Below are positions 1 through 12,916 of a stretch of DNA of 64,000 nt, one piece after another; the stretch's first letter is position 1; each line of letters begins with the position of its first letter. Location of the stretch: the NCBI GenBank assembly GCA_008694505.1, contig VZDJ01000101.1, forward strand, positions 523,689 through 587,688, in the 5' to 3' direction. The stretch is from Cyanoderma ruficeps. Taxonomy: Eukaryota > Chordata > Aves > Passeriformes > Timaliidae. The position numbers and the translations under genes are program-made. The notes under the pieces are model-generated. The model was not told where the DNA came from. It worked only from the letters and a program-made list of their open reading frames with translations, and made no database searches.

Positions 1-2682
1 CCAGCACACTGCTGCCTCTGTAACATTTTCTCAGTTGTACAAATGCATGAGGATGTACCCTGAGCATCTGCACTTTTCCTTGTTCCCCCAAAGTTAGTGA
101 CAAAAGTATTCTCACTCTGAATGTCTCTCTCCCTTTTTTAGGTGAGCAGGCTTTATGTAGGCTCTTCCCTTCTCTTTCTATGTATAAAGCTCCTTTCTCA
201 TTTGGCAGGTATTCAGACCCCAGAGATTACATGCACAGAGACTTCATTAGCTTCACACAGCAGGGAGACTTCAACAGTGAGATGCCTTTCTGCTCCCAGA
301 GGAAGGGCTGCCTGCCTCTGTGGGGCGTGGGGAAGAGCCATGAAGGGGATGGGCAGAGGTCAGACCGGGCGGGCAAAGGGAACATTCCTTTCATGGATGT
401 GCTGTGCTCCCAGTCAAAGGGCAAATGCTTTCCAATTTGAAAGGTTCCATTTTGTGCTTTTGCCTGTATTTTGAGTACCAAGAGATATATTGTAGTGTTC
501 AAAGATTGCACTGGTCTTGCAGGTGTGCTTGCAGGTGGCTGCTGGGAGGTGCCCAAGGTGTCTGTGCTCAGGTGAGGTGTTTGGGCTGCAAAGGTCATTT
601 GGTGTGCAATAGCCAGGGTGACTGACTGGCCAAGGATGCTGCTGCTCCTGCTTGGGTCACAGGACTGTACAGCAACCTTGGAAACACCCTGCTCTGTCCC
701 TTTGACAAACACACCCCTGAGAATGATCACCAGGATACCTTCCCTTCATTCCTGCTGGGTGTGTGCAGACAAGCTGACCCTGCCACCACACCAGACAGCC
801 TGAGAGGACTTCAGCACCCAGGGCTCAGTCCTGGGTGTTGCAGGCAGATATTAGACATCCTGATCTTTGACACTGAGGAGTGTGTATGCACAGACGTGGA
901 ACCAAACAGGTTCTGTTCTTGAATGGCTCAGAAACTTTCTATTTAGTACTTGAAAAGAAACGTAGTACATTGTTTTTTAGCAATTTATTTATTACTTAGG
1001 AAACTTTCTGGAAAGTACAACTAAGCTTAAGTACAATGATACTGCTGAGGAGTAGCCCTTACTCTGTATATGAGCATTATGGAACAGTTGGAGGCAGCTG
1101 ATTCTGAACTGGTGGTGGTGTTATTGTCATAATTGGTCAGCATTTCTGATCTACTGATCTGCAAGGGAAATTCAAGACCTTGAGAGAAAAGCTCTAAGAG
1201 ATACTATAGGTGACTTGTTTGTTCTTCAGACTTCCCCCCTTCATTATTTATTTTGTTATAAAGTCTAGAAAGGAGCTTTGGGGACATTATTAACATTCTG
1301 TTGAGGAAAGCAAGTGCTCAGTGGATCAGACAATATCAAACTTTCAATGAAATTAATATTGTGAAGCATTTCATGTGCCTTTCAACTCTAAAATTTGCAG
1401 TAATTTGTTAGTGATGATAATTCAAGTTGCACAGAAGTCAAAAGCCATAAAGAGATTGATTTTAGACAGGAAAAGAGGAATAGAAATAGGATCTGCACTA
1501 AGTTGTGAACATTACAAGTCGCAGTTTGAGTTCACCTTGTCCAGGTGTGGAGGCAAATATGAGAGGAGATTTTTAGTTTTATTATTTCTGGAGAAAAAGA
1601 TCAAAGAATATTAGTGAGACAATAATCCAAACCCTGAAAAACCATCATCTTCTTGACTTTTCTATCAGTATATACAACCATTTTGCCTGAGAAACAAAAG
1701 TGATGAAACAGAGAAGAGGAAACTTGGTGGAAGAGAAGCGAAAGGTTTTGAGAAGAAAGATGGTGATGTTGTTAGTGAATGAGGTTGTACTGGTTCTGGT
1801 TTTGTCCTTTCTGGTTTTGTGTGCCTTCAGATGAGTTATATCAGTTGTGTCTTCTGTCCTTTTTATGTGCAGTAACATTTCTTTGAGGATTGCAAGTATT
1901 AGCAGATTGAAATGAATTATGCCTTAGGCTGGGAAACATATATGGCTCTTACCTTGGGGATAGCAGGGTCCTTCCCTGGCAGACCTGATAACTCAGTAAA
2001 ATATTTCTGTGTTTTATTTTTTATTTCCTTCTTGTGTTTAGCATGGCTAGTACACATGTAAGAAGCAAGTCCACAGGCCCACACACACTGGATTTTCCTG
2101 TTTATTCCCAAAGCTTGCACAGATGGCCAGTTGACAGCTTGAGACTCCAAAGGAAGTATCAGGGTAAGCTATAAATTACAAGGTAATGACTTACTTCTAT
2201 TTTCCAGTGTATTGCAAGAAAATATGCTCATCTTGCTCACAGTATATTGATAATAACTTAGTCTGTTCTTGTTTTGTTTTATATTGTTCTCTTAAACCGG
2301 ACAGTCACATGTGCACGCCTGTACTGCAAAATAGTCTATTGCCATCATCAGCTTCTAAAAAGTGCTGGACGTATTAGTGCTGAAAAGTCTCAGCTTTTTC
2401 ATATGGATTTGGTCAGATCCCATGGCCAACACCTCTGGATTCTGGGAAGCAGGTCCCTCCTGCATAGATCTGATGACTTCTAAGCTCTTTCCTCAGCTGG
2501 GAAATCTTTTACCAATTCTTCCCATGGAATTCCACCTTTTCCTGTAAACTGGTGTTATCTACAGAATAAGACCTTTTTTTCTGGCTTCTCCTGTGGTATT
2601 GTTTATAGTGCAGAGAGAAAGGAAACACACCTTTCAGCTTGACCCTGTTCCTGATCAAACCTCCATCATCATCAAGCAAAGC
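1..2682. other. Noncoding stretch, no gene recognised
   Basis: Unique-looking AT-rich DNA. Short open frames at about 180-730 on both strands are mutually overlapping and match no family I know. A pyrimidine tract followed by AG occurs at 201-208, but no matching donor or conserved frame accompanies it. No repeat was recognised. Confidence 0.6.
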
Positions 2683-2841
2683 TGAGCTCCTCAGGGAGCT
2701 GCAAGGAGGTGGGATTGGAGCTTATTGTCTGGAAAGCAGCTTAGCAGTGAAAGACCTTGAGGTTCTGGTGTACAAAAAAGTTGAGCATGAGTCAGTCTTT
2801 GCAGAAATTAAGGCTGTCTGAATTTTGGGCTGCATTACCAC
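2683..2841 (+). mobile_element. Old CR1 LINE fragment (ORF2 C-terminal region)
   Basis: A short, diverged piece of a CR1 non-LTR retrotransposon in sense orientation. One plus frame reads LESSLAVKDLEVLVYKKVEH around 2730-2790. This follows the conserved avian CR1 ORF2 pattern of LESSL, KDLGVLV and a K-x-x-MS segment just after the reverse-transcriptase domain. The nucleotide match resumes with the 'gggctgcatta' block near 2827, after an in-frame stop. Both ends fade into unique sequence. It is inactive and probably one of the older CR1 copies in the window. Confidence 0.65.
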
Positions 2842-4502
2842 AAATTTTAGATTGATTGGAATAACTGCTATCCCTTCTCCACCGTATGACCTGTTTTTTT
2901 TCTAAGGAAATTTAAATATTATTGTGAGTACAGTCCTAGTGCCTGTAACAGGTGAAGAACAGCAAGAAAGAATTACATTTAAGTCCATGTTTCCTTCCAC
3001 TGTCCTTCTTGATGGGAGGTGTCAGGATGACAGCTTGTCCTCCTCTCTTCTGAACAGTAACACCCTCTTCATTCAGAGCATCACCCACTCAGAGGTAAGT
3101 TCTCGTCCTCTGCTGCATACATGCATTTATTTTGCAAAAAGAAGAAGTCCCTGCCACTGGTGGGGTACAATTGTAGGAAGAGGGACAAAGACAAAGATCA
3201 CCTTTTAAATTTAAGCTTCTGTACCATTAGGTGGTGTTTTCCCTGTGAGGCAAGTGTCTGTGGCTGCTTGGCCCAGAGAACCTGCAGCTGAGGTTGTTGG
3301 ATGAAGAAAGAGAAATTTATAGATGGGGAAGCAAATGGCAGAAGGAAAATTAGTGAACAATAACATAAATGTGTTTTTACACTATTGCCAACACTAAGTC
3401 ACCTCAGATGCTTACATCCACACCTTTGTGGTGCAGAATTAACTTGATTTATTTTTGAAATGCAATGAGTAACATGTAAAAATAGGATTACATGAACCTT
3501 TCACAGGAAGACAAATTTTCAGAAAGTGATGGCATTACAGTGTGTCTCCACAAGCTTGACATAACTCAGAAATGAAGGAGAAGATTGTCAAAATAACTTC
3601 CAAAAATGTCAGGAAGGCAATTTACTGAAGCTTTACAAAAAATAATGACATCTGTTCTTTCAGAATCAGACTGGTACAGCTAGCTACCTTAAATTGTACT
3701 TTATTCTCAACCCTAAAAAACTTTTGCCTGGACTCACCTTAATGACTATTGATTTCAATAGCAGTATTAAAAATTAAAGAGTAAGAGAAGGATATATATT
3801 TAAGCTCTGCAGGATCAAGGTCTTATTTTGCTGAAGTTTTATTGCTCCAGGTGAAACATATGAGAGATAGGGACACCATGAAGCATGATTTGATTATATT
3901 TCTTTAGAGATTCATCATTTCAGTAAATTGTTAATTTGTAAAAGCAACGAGCATCATCTGCTCTTTTTTTCTTGATGCTGATGCTTTAGTTATTAAAGTT
4001 ACTCAAATAAAACATTGCCCCTAAAATAAAAGTCAAAATGACATTTTCTCTACACACTTCTGTTTACAATATTTTACAGCAGGAAACTATTCCACTGACA
4101 TTATCTCTTCAATTAGGCAAGCCTGCTGTGCTGTTGGTAATTGCAAAGTGGGTTGTTGTACCAACACAAAGAAAGCTTTTCTCCATGAAAGCATTGGGGG
4201 TGGGGGAATTATGCCCTCAGTTTGGCTCTTCAGAGTTTATTAATGTTATATTTCAGAAGTAATGGGATATTCAGTCTATGCTCAAGTTCCAGGATAAGCT
4301 GAGGAAGCATGACTACAGGACTCATAAGCAGAGCTGCAGCATACTCCATTTTAGGAATCCATTCTGGTTTCTAACGTGAGCAGAAAATTAAATGGTTGCC
4401 TGACAGTGTCTGGTCATAATGTACAGCACTGGGCTCTAGCAGCAATAAATATTCACTGTCCTAGACAGTAAAAGTGGCATTAACATATTTGTATTGGATC
4501 AG
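2842..4502. other. Noncoding stretch with one exon-like segment
   Basis: Apart from the weak exon candidate at 2907-3094, this stretch shows nothing but AT-rich unique sequence. I saw no repeat tail, RNA gene or conserved open frame. Confidence 0.5.
2907..3094 (+). other. Candidate orphan exon (weak)
   Basis: A polypyrimidine tract ending in TAAG lies at 2891-2906, and a near-consensus donor (GAG followed by GTAAGT) begins at 3095. Between them one frame stays open for exactly 62 codons from 2909, giving a hydrophilic, Ser/Thr-rich peptide that includes VPVTGEEQQERITFKSMF. The other two frames are closed. I recognise no protein family. An open frame of this length arises by chance fairly often, so this could equally be a noncoding-RNA exon or coincidence. 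The old CR1 fragment just upstream argues against a conserved coding exon. Confidence 0.15.
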
Positions 4503-4612
4503 TAACCATTATAATAATATAACCATATTAATAATGAGAATGAATGATCCAGCTCCAGAGGCTGGGTCCATGCCCTGTTTGCTTTACTGGTACAGATGAG
4601 TCCCTGGGGATT
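4503..4612. repeat. Local duplication, copy A
   Basis: The best-matching core, 4539-4610, aligns to 5299-5370 at roughly 85 percent identity with two single-base gaps. The shared text includes 'ctggtacagatgagtcc'. A weaker match extends upstream through an 'aaccat...ataataat' block in both copies. The two copies are in direct orientation about 760 bp apart. The source could be a local duplication or two hits of an unrecognised dispersed repeat. Confidence 0.7.
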
Positions 4613-4979
4613 TGTGTGCTTGGACTTACACTTGTCTTTGTGCCAGCTCTGTATTCACTAATCCCATGCTGCCTACACTGGGAAGGAGCCCTTGTCAAAT
4701 CCCTTTGCATTCAGGCTCAACATGGCACAATCCAACGCAAATGTGGTTCCTCTGGGACATTTGAAATGAAGCCACTGTCTGTATGTGCCCAGACTCCCTG
4801 CTAAGAGAATTTATACAGCAGATCCAAGCTTAAATCTTTCCTGTGCCTGATGGGATTCATATCTGAAAGTCTCATTTTGCAGGAGAATGCCTTAATTATC
4901 AGATGGTGCAGAGAGTTTAGTGCCTTGTAGGTCAACTGTTGTCCCCATCCCAAATCCCACAGGTCACGGTCTTTATTTA

Positions 4980-5107
4980 GGAAAAAAAAAGAAAAAAGAA
5001 ANNNNNNNNNNNNNNNNNNNNNNNNNNNNNNNNTAAAAAAAAAAAAAGAGAGAAAGAAAAAGAAAAAAAAAGAAAAAGAGAAATAGAAAAAAAAACAAAA
5101 AGGAAGA
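4980..5107. repeat. A-rich low-complexity tract with 32-N gap
   Basis: Long runs of A broken by single G (GAAAAA-type motifs) flank an assembly gap of 32 Ns at 5002-5033. The true tract length is therefore unknown. Any open frame across it is an artefact of poly-A/poly-T. Confidence 0.95.
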
Positions 5108-5277
5108 TTTCTAGGCTTAGTCCTGTCCCTTAAGCAAAGTTGCACAATAAAGAATTTGTAATCATGGACTTATCTTTTCCCTTTAAGTAAGAAGGTTGCA
5201 TAAAATCCAGTTGAAATATGTCTGTATCTTGTGCTATTCTCCAAACCATGGCAAGAAGAGCCAAAACCGGGCCATGA

Positions 5278-5372
5278 ACCATGATAATAATTTAAGAAAA
5301 TGAATGATTATGCTACAGAGACTGGGTTCATGCCCTATGTGCTTACTGGTACAGATGAGTCCTTAGGGGATG
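5278..5372. repeat. Local duplication, copy B
   Basis: Partner of the segment at 4503-4612, in direct orientation, with the core at 5299-5370. The two copies bracket the A-rich gap tract. After the core the copies diverge quickly, although both are followed by 'gtgct'. Confidence 0.7.
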
Positions 5373-8300
5373 GTGCTCCCAGCTGAAGAGACCTGGCTTC
5401 TTGCCTTTGTCCCAAAGCCCCTTACATGAAAGGGTTGCTGGCTATAACATGAGAAGGTGAGACTCCCTACTGGTGGAGAAAGGCATGTCTCAATCAGTCC
5501 CTCAGTCAGGTGGAAATCATGTGGAAGATACCAGGCTGGGTTATGTGTTATTTCAGAATCTGACCTGGAAGGAGTGTGTGTGTCCATGCATTAGAACTCC
5601 AGGCAAGATGTTTCTGTAGGTATAAACTTGCATGGAGCTGCCATGTCCTGCTGGACCCCAGGAGAGAAGGGGAAATTTGGCAGAAGGGGATACTTCTCTC
5701 ATCTTGCAGGGCTTACTGTGGTTTCTGAACTTTTGCCTTTCAGAGGAAAATTGAAACATTTCAGAGATTTTCAAAAGTTAGAAGAAATCAACTTTTCCCA
5801 AGGCCCTTTCCACAAAACCTCTCTGCCTTACCCAGATCATCCCAAGGAAACAACAATTCGTTGGTCAGGACACTCATCTGGAACATCTAAATGCCAGGTT
5901 TAGGACCTTGTTCTAGCTTTCTCCTTGTGATAAGGATTTAGAACTTGCTATGGATTTTCCGAACTGGGACCAGCAAGCTGTAAAGTCTGTTTACCTCCTC
6001 ATCTTCATGCATATTTAATGATTTCTACAATATGGAGCTGCTGTATGGAGAGAAGGGTTCACAGTAGTCACATCCAAGATCTTACCCAGGCTAAGGGACC
6101 CTTCATGTTACTCTTTACTCTCCTCACTCTCAGGAGAGTATTATTCTGGAATGGAGACTTCTCAGACCTACAATCCAATTCTGAATGTTACAAACTTTTT
6201 CTGATTAACCTTTTTTTCAAAGCAAATCCTTACATCAACTTGTGTTTGATGATGGTGCTTCTCAACAATGAAAGAGGCAGCACTGACTCATTAGAAAATC
6301 CCTTCAGGTCAGACTTTTATTGCGTTGTACTCACAGATGCAATGAGTGAAGAACTATGTGTAGAAAATATTGTTGATGTTCTTGTTTTTCAAAGGCTCTA
6401 AGAATGTATGACAAAGAAAGGTAAAGATACTTTTCCTAAGTAAATATGCTTTAGAGTGGAACAGGAGATATAGCACCAAAATCATCTTTCCCTAAATACA
6501 AGGTGACACACTGACATTCCAAGAAAATGGCAACAGATCCCACTGCCAGTATGTGGTGATGGATTCTCAATTCTTTGTGTAATTTATGATGACAGTTAGA
6601 TGTCAAATCTTTGCTGCATACCAGGGGAGAAATAAAATAATAATAATAAAAAAATCTAGTTCTGACAGGAAAAATCTGAGATTAACCTGGCCTACCTAAA
6701 AGAAGGTACATATGTTAACTCCATTAATTTTGTTATTAGGAGTACTGAAAGGATGTGTCAGGTTGCATGAAAATGCAATGATTTAATGTATACCTTTTCT
6801 TGTTCAACTGTCCAATTACGTGATCAGCAGCTACTGCATTTTTATGGGACTTTGTAGGAAGTCAAAGGCCAATATTTTCAAGAGCAGGGGTGTCACTGAG
6901 GAAACGAGGAAACAGTTCTGAAAGCCAAAGCCTGTTAATCACCTGCATCATTTAGGTCAAGGTCTTATCAACCAGAAGTACCTGGTTGCCTCTTTGAATC
7001 CAGCGACATCTTAAAATACACCATTCACCTTCTGCCAAACATATTGCTACTGGTAGTATATGTATTTTCAGTATACTGGGTATACTAAGAACATCCTAAT
7101 AGTTGATAAAGCTCTGTGGAGCCATGCAGAGTCTTAGGCCAAACTCAGAACTGTTGTTTAGCCAGTTTTTTTTTAACAGCAGAGATAGGAGTGACTGTGC
7201 CAGACCAGAACCAATAATCCATCTCCCTCTGCATCCTGTCTCTGGCAGTGGCTGAGAGCAGGCTTGCTGGAAAGCATACAGGAACAAGAGTGTCACACAG
7301 TAATACTTCTCTGTGGTGTTTTTCTTGACTCCAAAAATTAATGCTGAACAGTCTTCTGAGCCAGTGTTGTCATCTTTATATCATAAAATCCTCAATGGAT
7401 TGTTTTTCCTTGTGTTTTTCTGGTCAAATTTTGAACTTGTCTCAATTATTTGCTTCCCGAGTGCCCTGTTCCAAAGGACTGCTGCCACCAGCCAGGGACA
7501 TTTGATGCCTCCTGATTCCTAGGGTGTTTCTTCTTTAAGAATTTATTTATGCAACTACTTTCCAATCACAAGTGTTGCAAAATCAGTGGGCAATTTTCCT
7601 GTGGCTATCTCCCTGTTTCAGATTCCTGCTTGTAAAATACAGCCACGTTCTCACAACATGTAAGGATGCCGCTCATGAATCACTCTCATACTGTGCCAAG
7701 CCTGTGGAAAAACCCATTGGGAAAATGAACAACTGAACAGCATGCTGTACATGAGTCTGAGGCCCAGATAGTGAATAATGAGAAGAAAACAAATTATCAG
7801 TGGGATGCTCATTAAATGAACACCATCCTCTAGTGCACTGGAAGAGCACAGACAAGCTTGTTATCCATTTCTGTAATTAGAAGCAGTGTCCTAATTGATG
7901 GGTAGAAATGTGCCAAATTCAGGTGACTCACGTTTGACTTTGCTGTCTTAAATGGCTGTTTCAGTGTAGCTTGTGCATCTTCATGTCCCCATCTCTGAGA
8001 TAACACCTTTTACTTAAAGTGAGACAGCTATTCATTACAAATGAGTATAATATCTTTCCTTTTTTTAAAGTTCTAAAACACACAAGAGATTCAGTTTTGA
8101 GAGCAACAGTTCAGTAGTTTTTTTCTGAAGATTTCTTTTCCCAACCTACCCTTTGCATTATGGGTAGGCCAGTGCAAATATTTTTCCTGTAAATGAAAAA
8201 GACCACTGGTAACTACTGTGACCTATAGAGATCATATGTGCTAGGTTTAACTGGAGTGTTTATCAGGTTTATCTTGGTAATGAAAACCAGCTGCTTTTCA

Positions 8301-11300
8301 GTCACATCAAGTTGTTTATAGCTAGCAGTTCCCATATACAAGTAAATTGTGTTTCATACCAGGAAATATGTTTGCAAGATGTCCCAGGCTGGTAAATACA
8401 AAAGGAATGGATTTAGAAACATCTCTGAAAGCACCATCCTCTGACTTTTATGTATATATTTGTACATATTGAGGAAAGAGTCAAATACTGATGCCAGCTG
8501 TCCAGCAGTCTTAGCAAAGAGCTAGAAGTGAACAGATTCAGGAGAGATCTGAATAGATTCCTAAAGTAAACACTCCTTGTTCTGTCAGCTGTTTTACCTC
8601 TGGTTTAGAGCTGACATAAGCCTCCTGGTGATGTTTGAACAATTGCCTTTTTCTTCCCCAAATCATGCTTTCCTGTGGTTAAAGCAAGGTATTACTGTTC
8701 CACTGGTGTCCAGAGGACCTGGCAAAAGAGTAGTAATGGGAGCTAATACTAGTCAAGGTGGAATCTAAATGCATAGGTGGGTGAAAACTTAATAATCCTG
8801 TGATTTATAATTCATATCCTGTGGCAACTAGAAAATATTCCATCATGGTCTGATGTGATGCTGAAAATGTTCTGGGAAACAGCCATTTTCTAATTTGAAA
8901 CAAAAAAACCCCACGGCAATATAAAGATAAAAAAGTGAATGGGTGAAGCAAACTTAAGTAAATATAAACTGTGATAAAATTAAATGGTTTCAAGTTTTCT
9001 GGACATAAAACTCTTTGTGGACATTCCCAGCACAGGCATAGAAAGATGCGCCAGCCATACATCTAGAATAGCAGAACTGAAGAATAAGAATATCTCAGCC
9101 AACGTAATTACGGCGGTTACTTTTAGGCCACAACCTGGAGCTGAAAATGTGGTATAGCTAATTTCTTAGTGACAGCAGCTGACCTTCTCTGCAACAAGGG
9201 AACACATTGAGGAAAACCCTATATGAGCCAAAGCAAAGTCTCACGAGTTTGCTTTTTTAGCTGTTAATACAAATAGCCATTACCCCATAGCCTCTCTCTT
9301 GCAGGAGCTGCAATATTCTCCTCATGCTGAGGGAGGAAGAAGTGGAGTGCAGCATAAGTGGCAAGGTCCTATATCCATGCTGTGGCATTTCTGATGTGTG
9401 GCATTTTTGGTGCATGGTTTTCCAGAGCTGAACTGCATATTCTACGCTCTGTATGTTTATACAGAAGGCAAGGGAGGATGCATAAAGCCAAAAGGAGAAG
9501 TCCCTGGCAGGGTATAACTTTGGGGGCTAAGTGGGAAAGGAAATCTGCTGAATGGTTTTTATGTGGTCATATATTCTCCTTCCTCTCATCTCTGTTCACC
9601 TACAATGAGACAGTACAATGCAAACTGCAGTCCTTGGGTAGGCATCCTCTCCAGGCAGGGGTACATAGGTGCTTGGGGTTGCTCTTCTGAGATGCCCAAT
9701 TCTGAGACATGGCAGAAAATGGAGACTACATTCCCAATCCTAGTTATTACACACTTGAATTTTGGCACCAAGACACGTAGAGTGTTGCCTCCCTCAGCAG
9801 TTTCCACTGCTCGGCTTTGATGGCAGCAGTCTGTGAGGATTTGGTTTTGGCAGTGCTTTAGTACTAATTTTCCTGTGGGTATTTGGAGGTGGACGAAGGC
9901 TGAGGGCTGATGGCAACTGTGGAACTTGGAATCACCAGTGACTGGTGGCTTCTTCAAATGAGACTATAAACCCTCTTAGGCTGGCCTGGAGGTGCACAGC
10001 CATAGCTTGTACCAAATGTCTGGCTTTCTGCAGCATGTGAGAGCCAAGCCATTGAGCCAGCACAGGCTGCTGATCTGCAAATCCAGCCTGCAGGAGCAAT
10101 CCATTCTCCTGCTCCTCCATGGGCAGGACATGCCTTCTTTTTCACCTGCAGCCTGCCTCTGATTGCAAAGGTGAGTGTTCATGTAATGAGAGGTCTTGCT
10201 TGACCCTGAGACAGAAAATGTCAAAGATGGGTGATAAGAATAATAGGAAAAGAAATTATGGAGGACTCTGTTGGTGTCCCAGCACAATACTGTAGGAGCA
10301 GCTTTTGGTAGCTGAGCTTCAGGTCCCTAAAAGTTGCTCAGAAGGGACATTCTTAGGCACAAGGTCTGCATGCTGCACTGTGGGAGTCCTTGGGAGCATG
10401 GTCACAGATCTGACTGGGGGGAGAATCAAACCTGTAGCAAAGACGCGCTAATTCACAACAGAGATTTGTTGTAGTTACCAAAGGTTTCATCTGCTCTTCA
10501 ATCATCACAGTAATCCCACTCCACCACACGCTGTGCAAAAAGCTATTTGGTGCCTGGCAGCTCTTTTCATTTGTTTTTGGCTACTCGTTTATATTTAACG
10601 TTCAGTTGTTGAGAAAATGACAAGAAGAGAAAAAAAGTTCTAGAGGTGCTTTACCACTGCATTGTCTGGTTTTACAACCCATCTGGGCATATGTGATTAA
10701 CTTTTAGGTTTAAACAGCTTGAAAATAATTTAACATTTTCCCCCATCTTTCAATTGTTTCTCCTGCTCTCCCTTCCCAAAATACTTCAAAGAGTGATCTA
10801 CTTAAAAATGATAGCATATTTACCTGCTTTAAAAGGCCTGTGTCACTTCTTAACATTGAGGGAGAAGCTGCTGTATGATAAAGTTTTTAATTTCAGCATT
10901 CTTCTTATTCACATAGGGAAAAGAAAGGAAGAAATGTTATCTTCTTTATTTCCAGGAAACATTAAAAATTCCTTATCCTACCCTGCAGTGCATTTTGTTT
11001 TGTTTTATTTTGTTGATAGTCTGTATTCTGATTGCTGCTTGGTAAAGAATAAAAGAGGATTCTTTAGTCATGGGAATGCAGAGATGTTTATTTCCACTTT
11101 GGGAGTACAACATAGTTTAAAAAAAATCATCTGTTTTCAGAGTTAGTTTCTGAAGCACCTGGTATCCCACGCTCCACCCAAGATTATAAAAATACTTGAA
11201 ACTGCAGGAAGGCAATACAGCTGTGCAAGCTTATATGGGATCTTGTTGGTTTAATTAAGTTCAGAAAAAGCAGCCATACCAATATTGCTTGAAAGAGAGA

Positions 11301-12890
11301 GATGCCATTTGATAAAAAAAGCTTCCCCCCTTAATTTTCTGGGGTTTAGTTAAACATTATAGTCTCCCATCAATCCTCTGGTGCAATCAAATTCTGTTCT
11401 CCTTGAACTCATGGATCAGATGACTATTTTTTAAGGGTGAAAATGACAATGAGAAGAAATTCAGATTCAGCTCTTGCTATTGTTGTCTGTGGCAGTACAG
11501 CCTGGTTAAAAATAAAAAAACAAAACCAAAACAAGCCAAGGGAAATTCTCTGCCTTTGTGTGGGATCCTCCTTGGCAACAAACACAATCTCTTGAATGAA
11601 GAAGATCTTCATGCCTTGATTTTTGAGGCAGTTATATAGTTACAGGAGAGAGCCCTGGCTGGAGGATGCCATACATGCAAAACAAAGAGCAGTGAATGTG
11701 GAACAAAGAGCAGTGAATGTTTTGGAGGATGGAATTCAATTCCCGGAAGGGTGCATGCATCACCTCCGCTTGGTTCAGCTGCGGGAAAACTCCAGCAGTC
11801 ACCCTGGAAACAGGAAAAGTGACACCACATCAAGTGAGGGAGGTGCTAGAGTGATGTTTAACATTCAGGAATAAATAAGGATACAGAAAATGATATAGTG
11901 TATAAATCTGTCTACCTCTGCTAGATAATACTGAAATCCAAAAGAAAAGCTATTTCTTGCAAATGAAATTTTTCTGCAAGGCCTTAGTGTATGGGAAAAA
12001 TTTGGAAGTTTTCAGCTGTCTCCAAACTCAAGAATCCCAAACTGCTTGGGAGAATAGACACTAATGTATATGGGAAGCTGTTTGTAATTTCCTTTGTAAT
12101 TTCCTAACATATGTGGCAAGTTTCCAAGATTTAAATGTAACAACCACAAATCACTGTGTGATTAGTTGGCAGAGCATACATTGGTATAGGGGTGGTAAGT
12201 CATTGCTGAAGGCGTGGGGTATGAACCAAAGGTCATCACTTCACCCACTGGTCTTTGGCTTCTTGCTGGAAAATTGGTGGATCATTTGGTTATATAAAAC
12301 ACTGATAGACAGGAGATTGTTTTCAGGTATTTGCTCTGCATCCTGTTTGACATGTTCCTGGCTAAACTCACTGGAAGTGCTCTCATGTGGGAATTCTGTG
12401 TTTGCATATTGTCGGGGGAGGACTCTGAATCTTGAGAAATCTTCTAAGTGAGGTTTTAATATAAAAGCAGAGTGACATAATTTTTGGAAACAGAAAATAG
12501 AAGTGACTGAAAAAAGATGGCAGACCTTAGCATATGCAAACTGAGTGGAAAGATGGAGTATCATTACATAGTTTTGCTTACTAGAGATACAGTTATACTG
12601 GAGATGTGCTGAATCAAACCTCATTTGACTGGGTAATCAATGAGGCTGGTGCTTCAGAGAGACAGCTCATTTTAACTCCTATGCTGGAAAGCACACACTG
12701 TGGGTGAATGTAAACCACTCTGCAGACTTAGGCATGGTAAGTGGCATTGTTGAGAATGTCACTGACACTTTTTGTAGGAGCTGTGTAATGTCACTCCAAC
12801 TCTTAACATGCCTCTTCTCTCTCTGTCTACAGTGATATGAAACAAAAAGAAAGCTAAACTGATTTGCAACTATTTCATATTCTGGTACAC
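5373..12890. other. Noncoding stretch, no gene recognised
   Basis: About 7.5 kb of AT-rich unique sequence. Open frames of up to about 130 codons (for example 6018-6401 plus, 9586-9957 minus, 10754-11146 plus, 12241-12624 minus) show no domain, and most overlap frames on the other strand. A short (AAT)n run lies at about 6631-6650. A splice-like acceptor (10141-10151) and a GTGAGT donor (10171) enclose only 19 bp, so I do not call an exon. No CR1 tail or LTR was seen. Confidence 0.55.
11681..11720. repeat. 21-bp tandem duplication, two copies
   Basis: The unit beginning 'aacaaagagcagtgaatgt' occurs twice head to tail with a 21-bp period. The shared part of the second copy is identical to the first, so this is a recent small slippage or duplication event. 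Confidence 0.9.
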
Positions 12891-12891
12891 A

Positions 12892-12916
12892 AAACCACCT
12901 TTGCTAAAGGTGGTTT
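12892..12916. repeat. Perfect 11-bp hairpin with 3-nt loop
   Basis: The arm 'aaaccaccttt' at 12892-12902 is followed by the loop 'gct' and its exact reverse complement at 12906-12916. The stem is too short for a microRNA precursor, and no RNA-gene context is visible. Confidence 0.85.

Noticed and set aside
180..440. Open frame after an AG acceptor-like site near 208
   Set aside because: No family match, no convincing donor, and other frames are open over the same stretch.
4801..5145. Minus-strand frame rich in Phe
   Set aside because: It reads through poly-T and the N gap, so it has no coding meaning.
10152..10170. 19-nt microexon between a good acceptor and GTGAGT
   Set aside because: Splice-like signals are common by chance, and nothing upstream or downstream supports a transcript.
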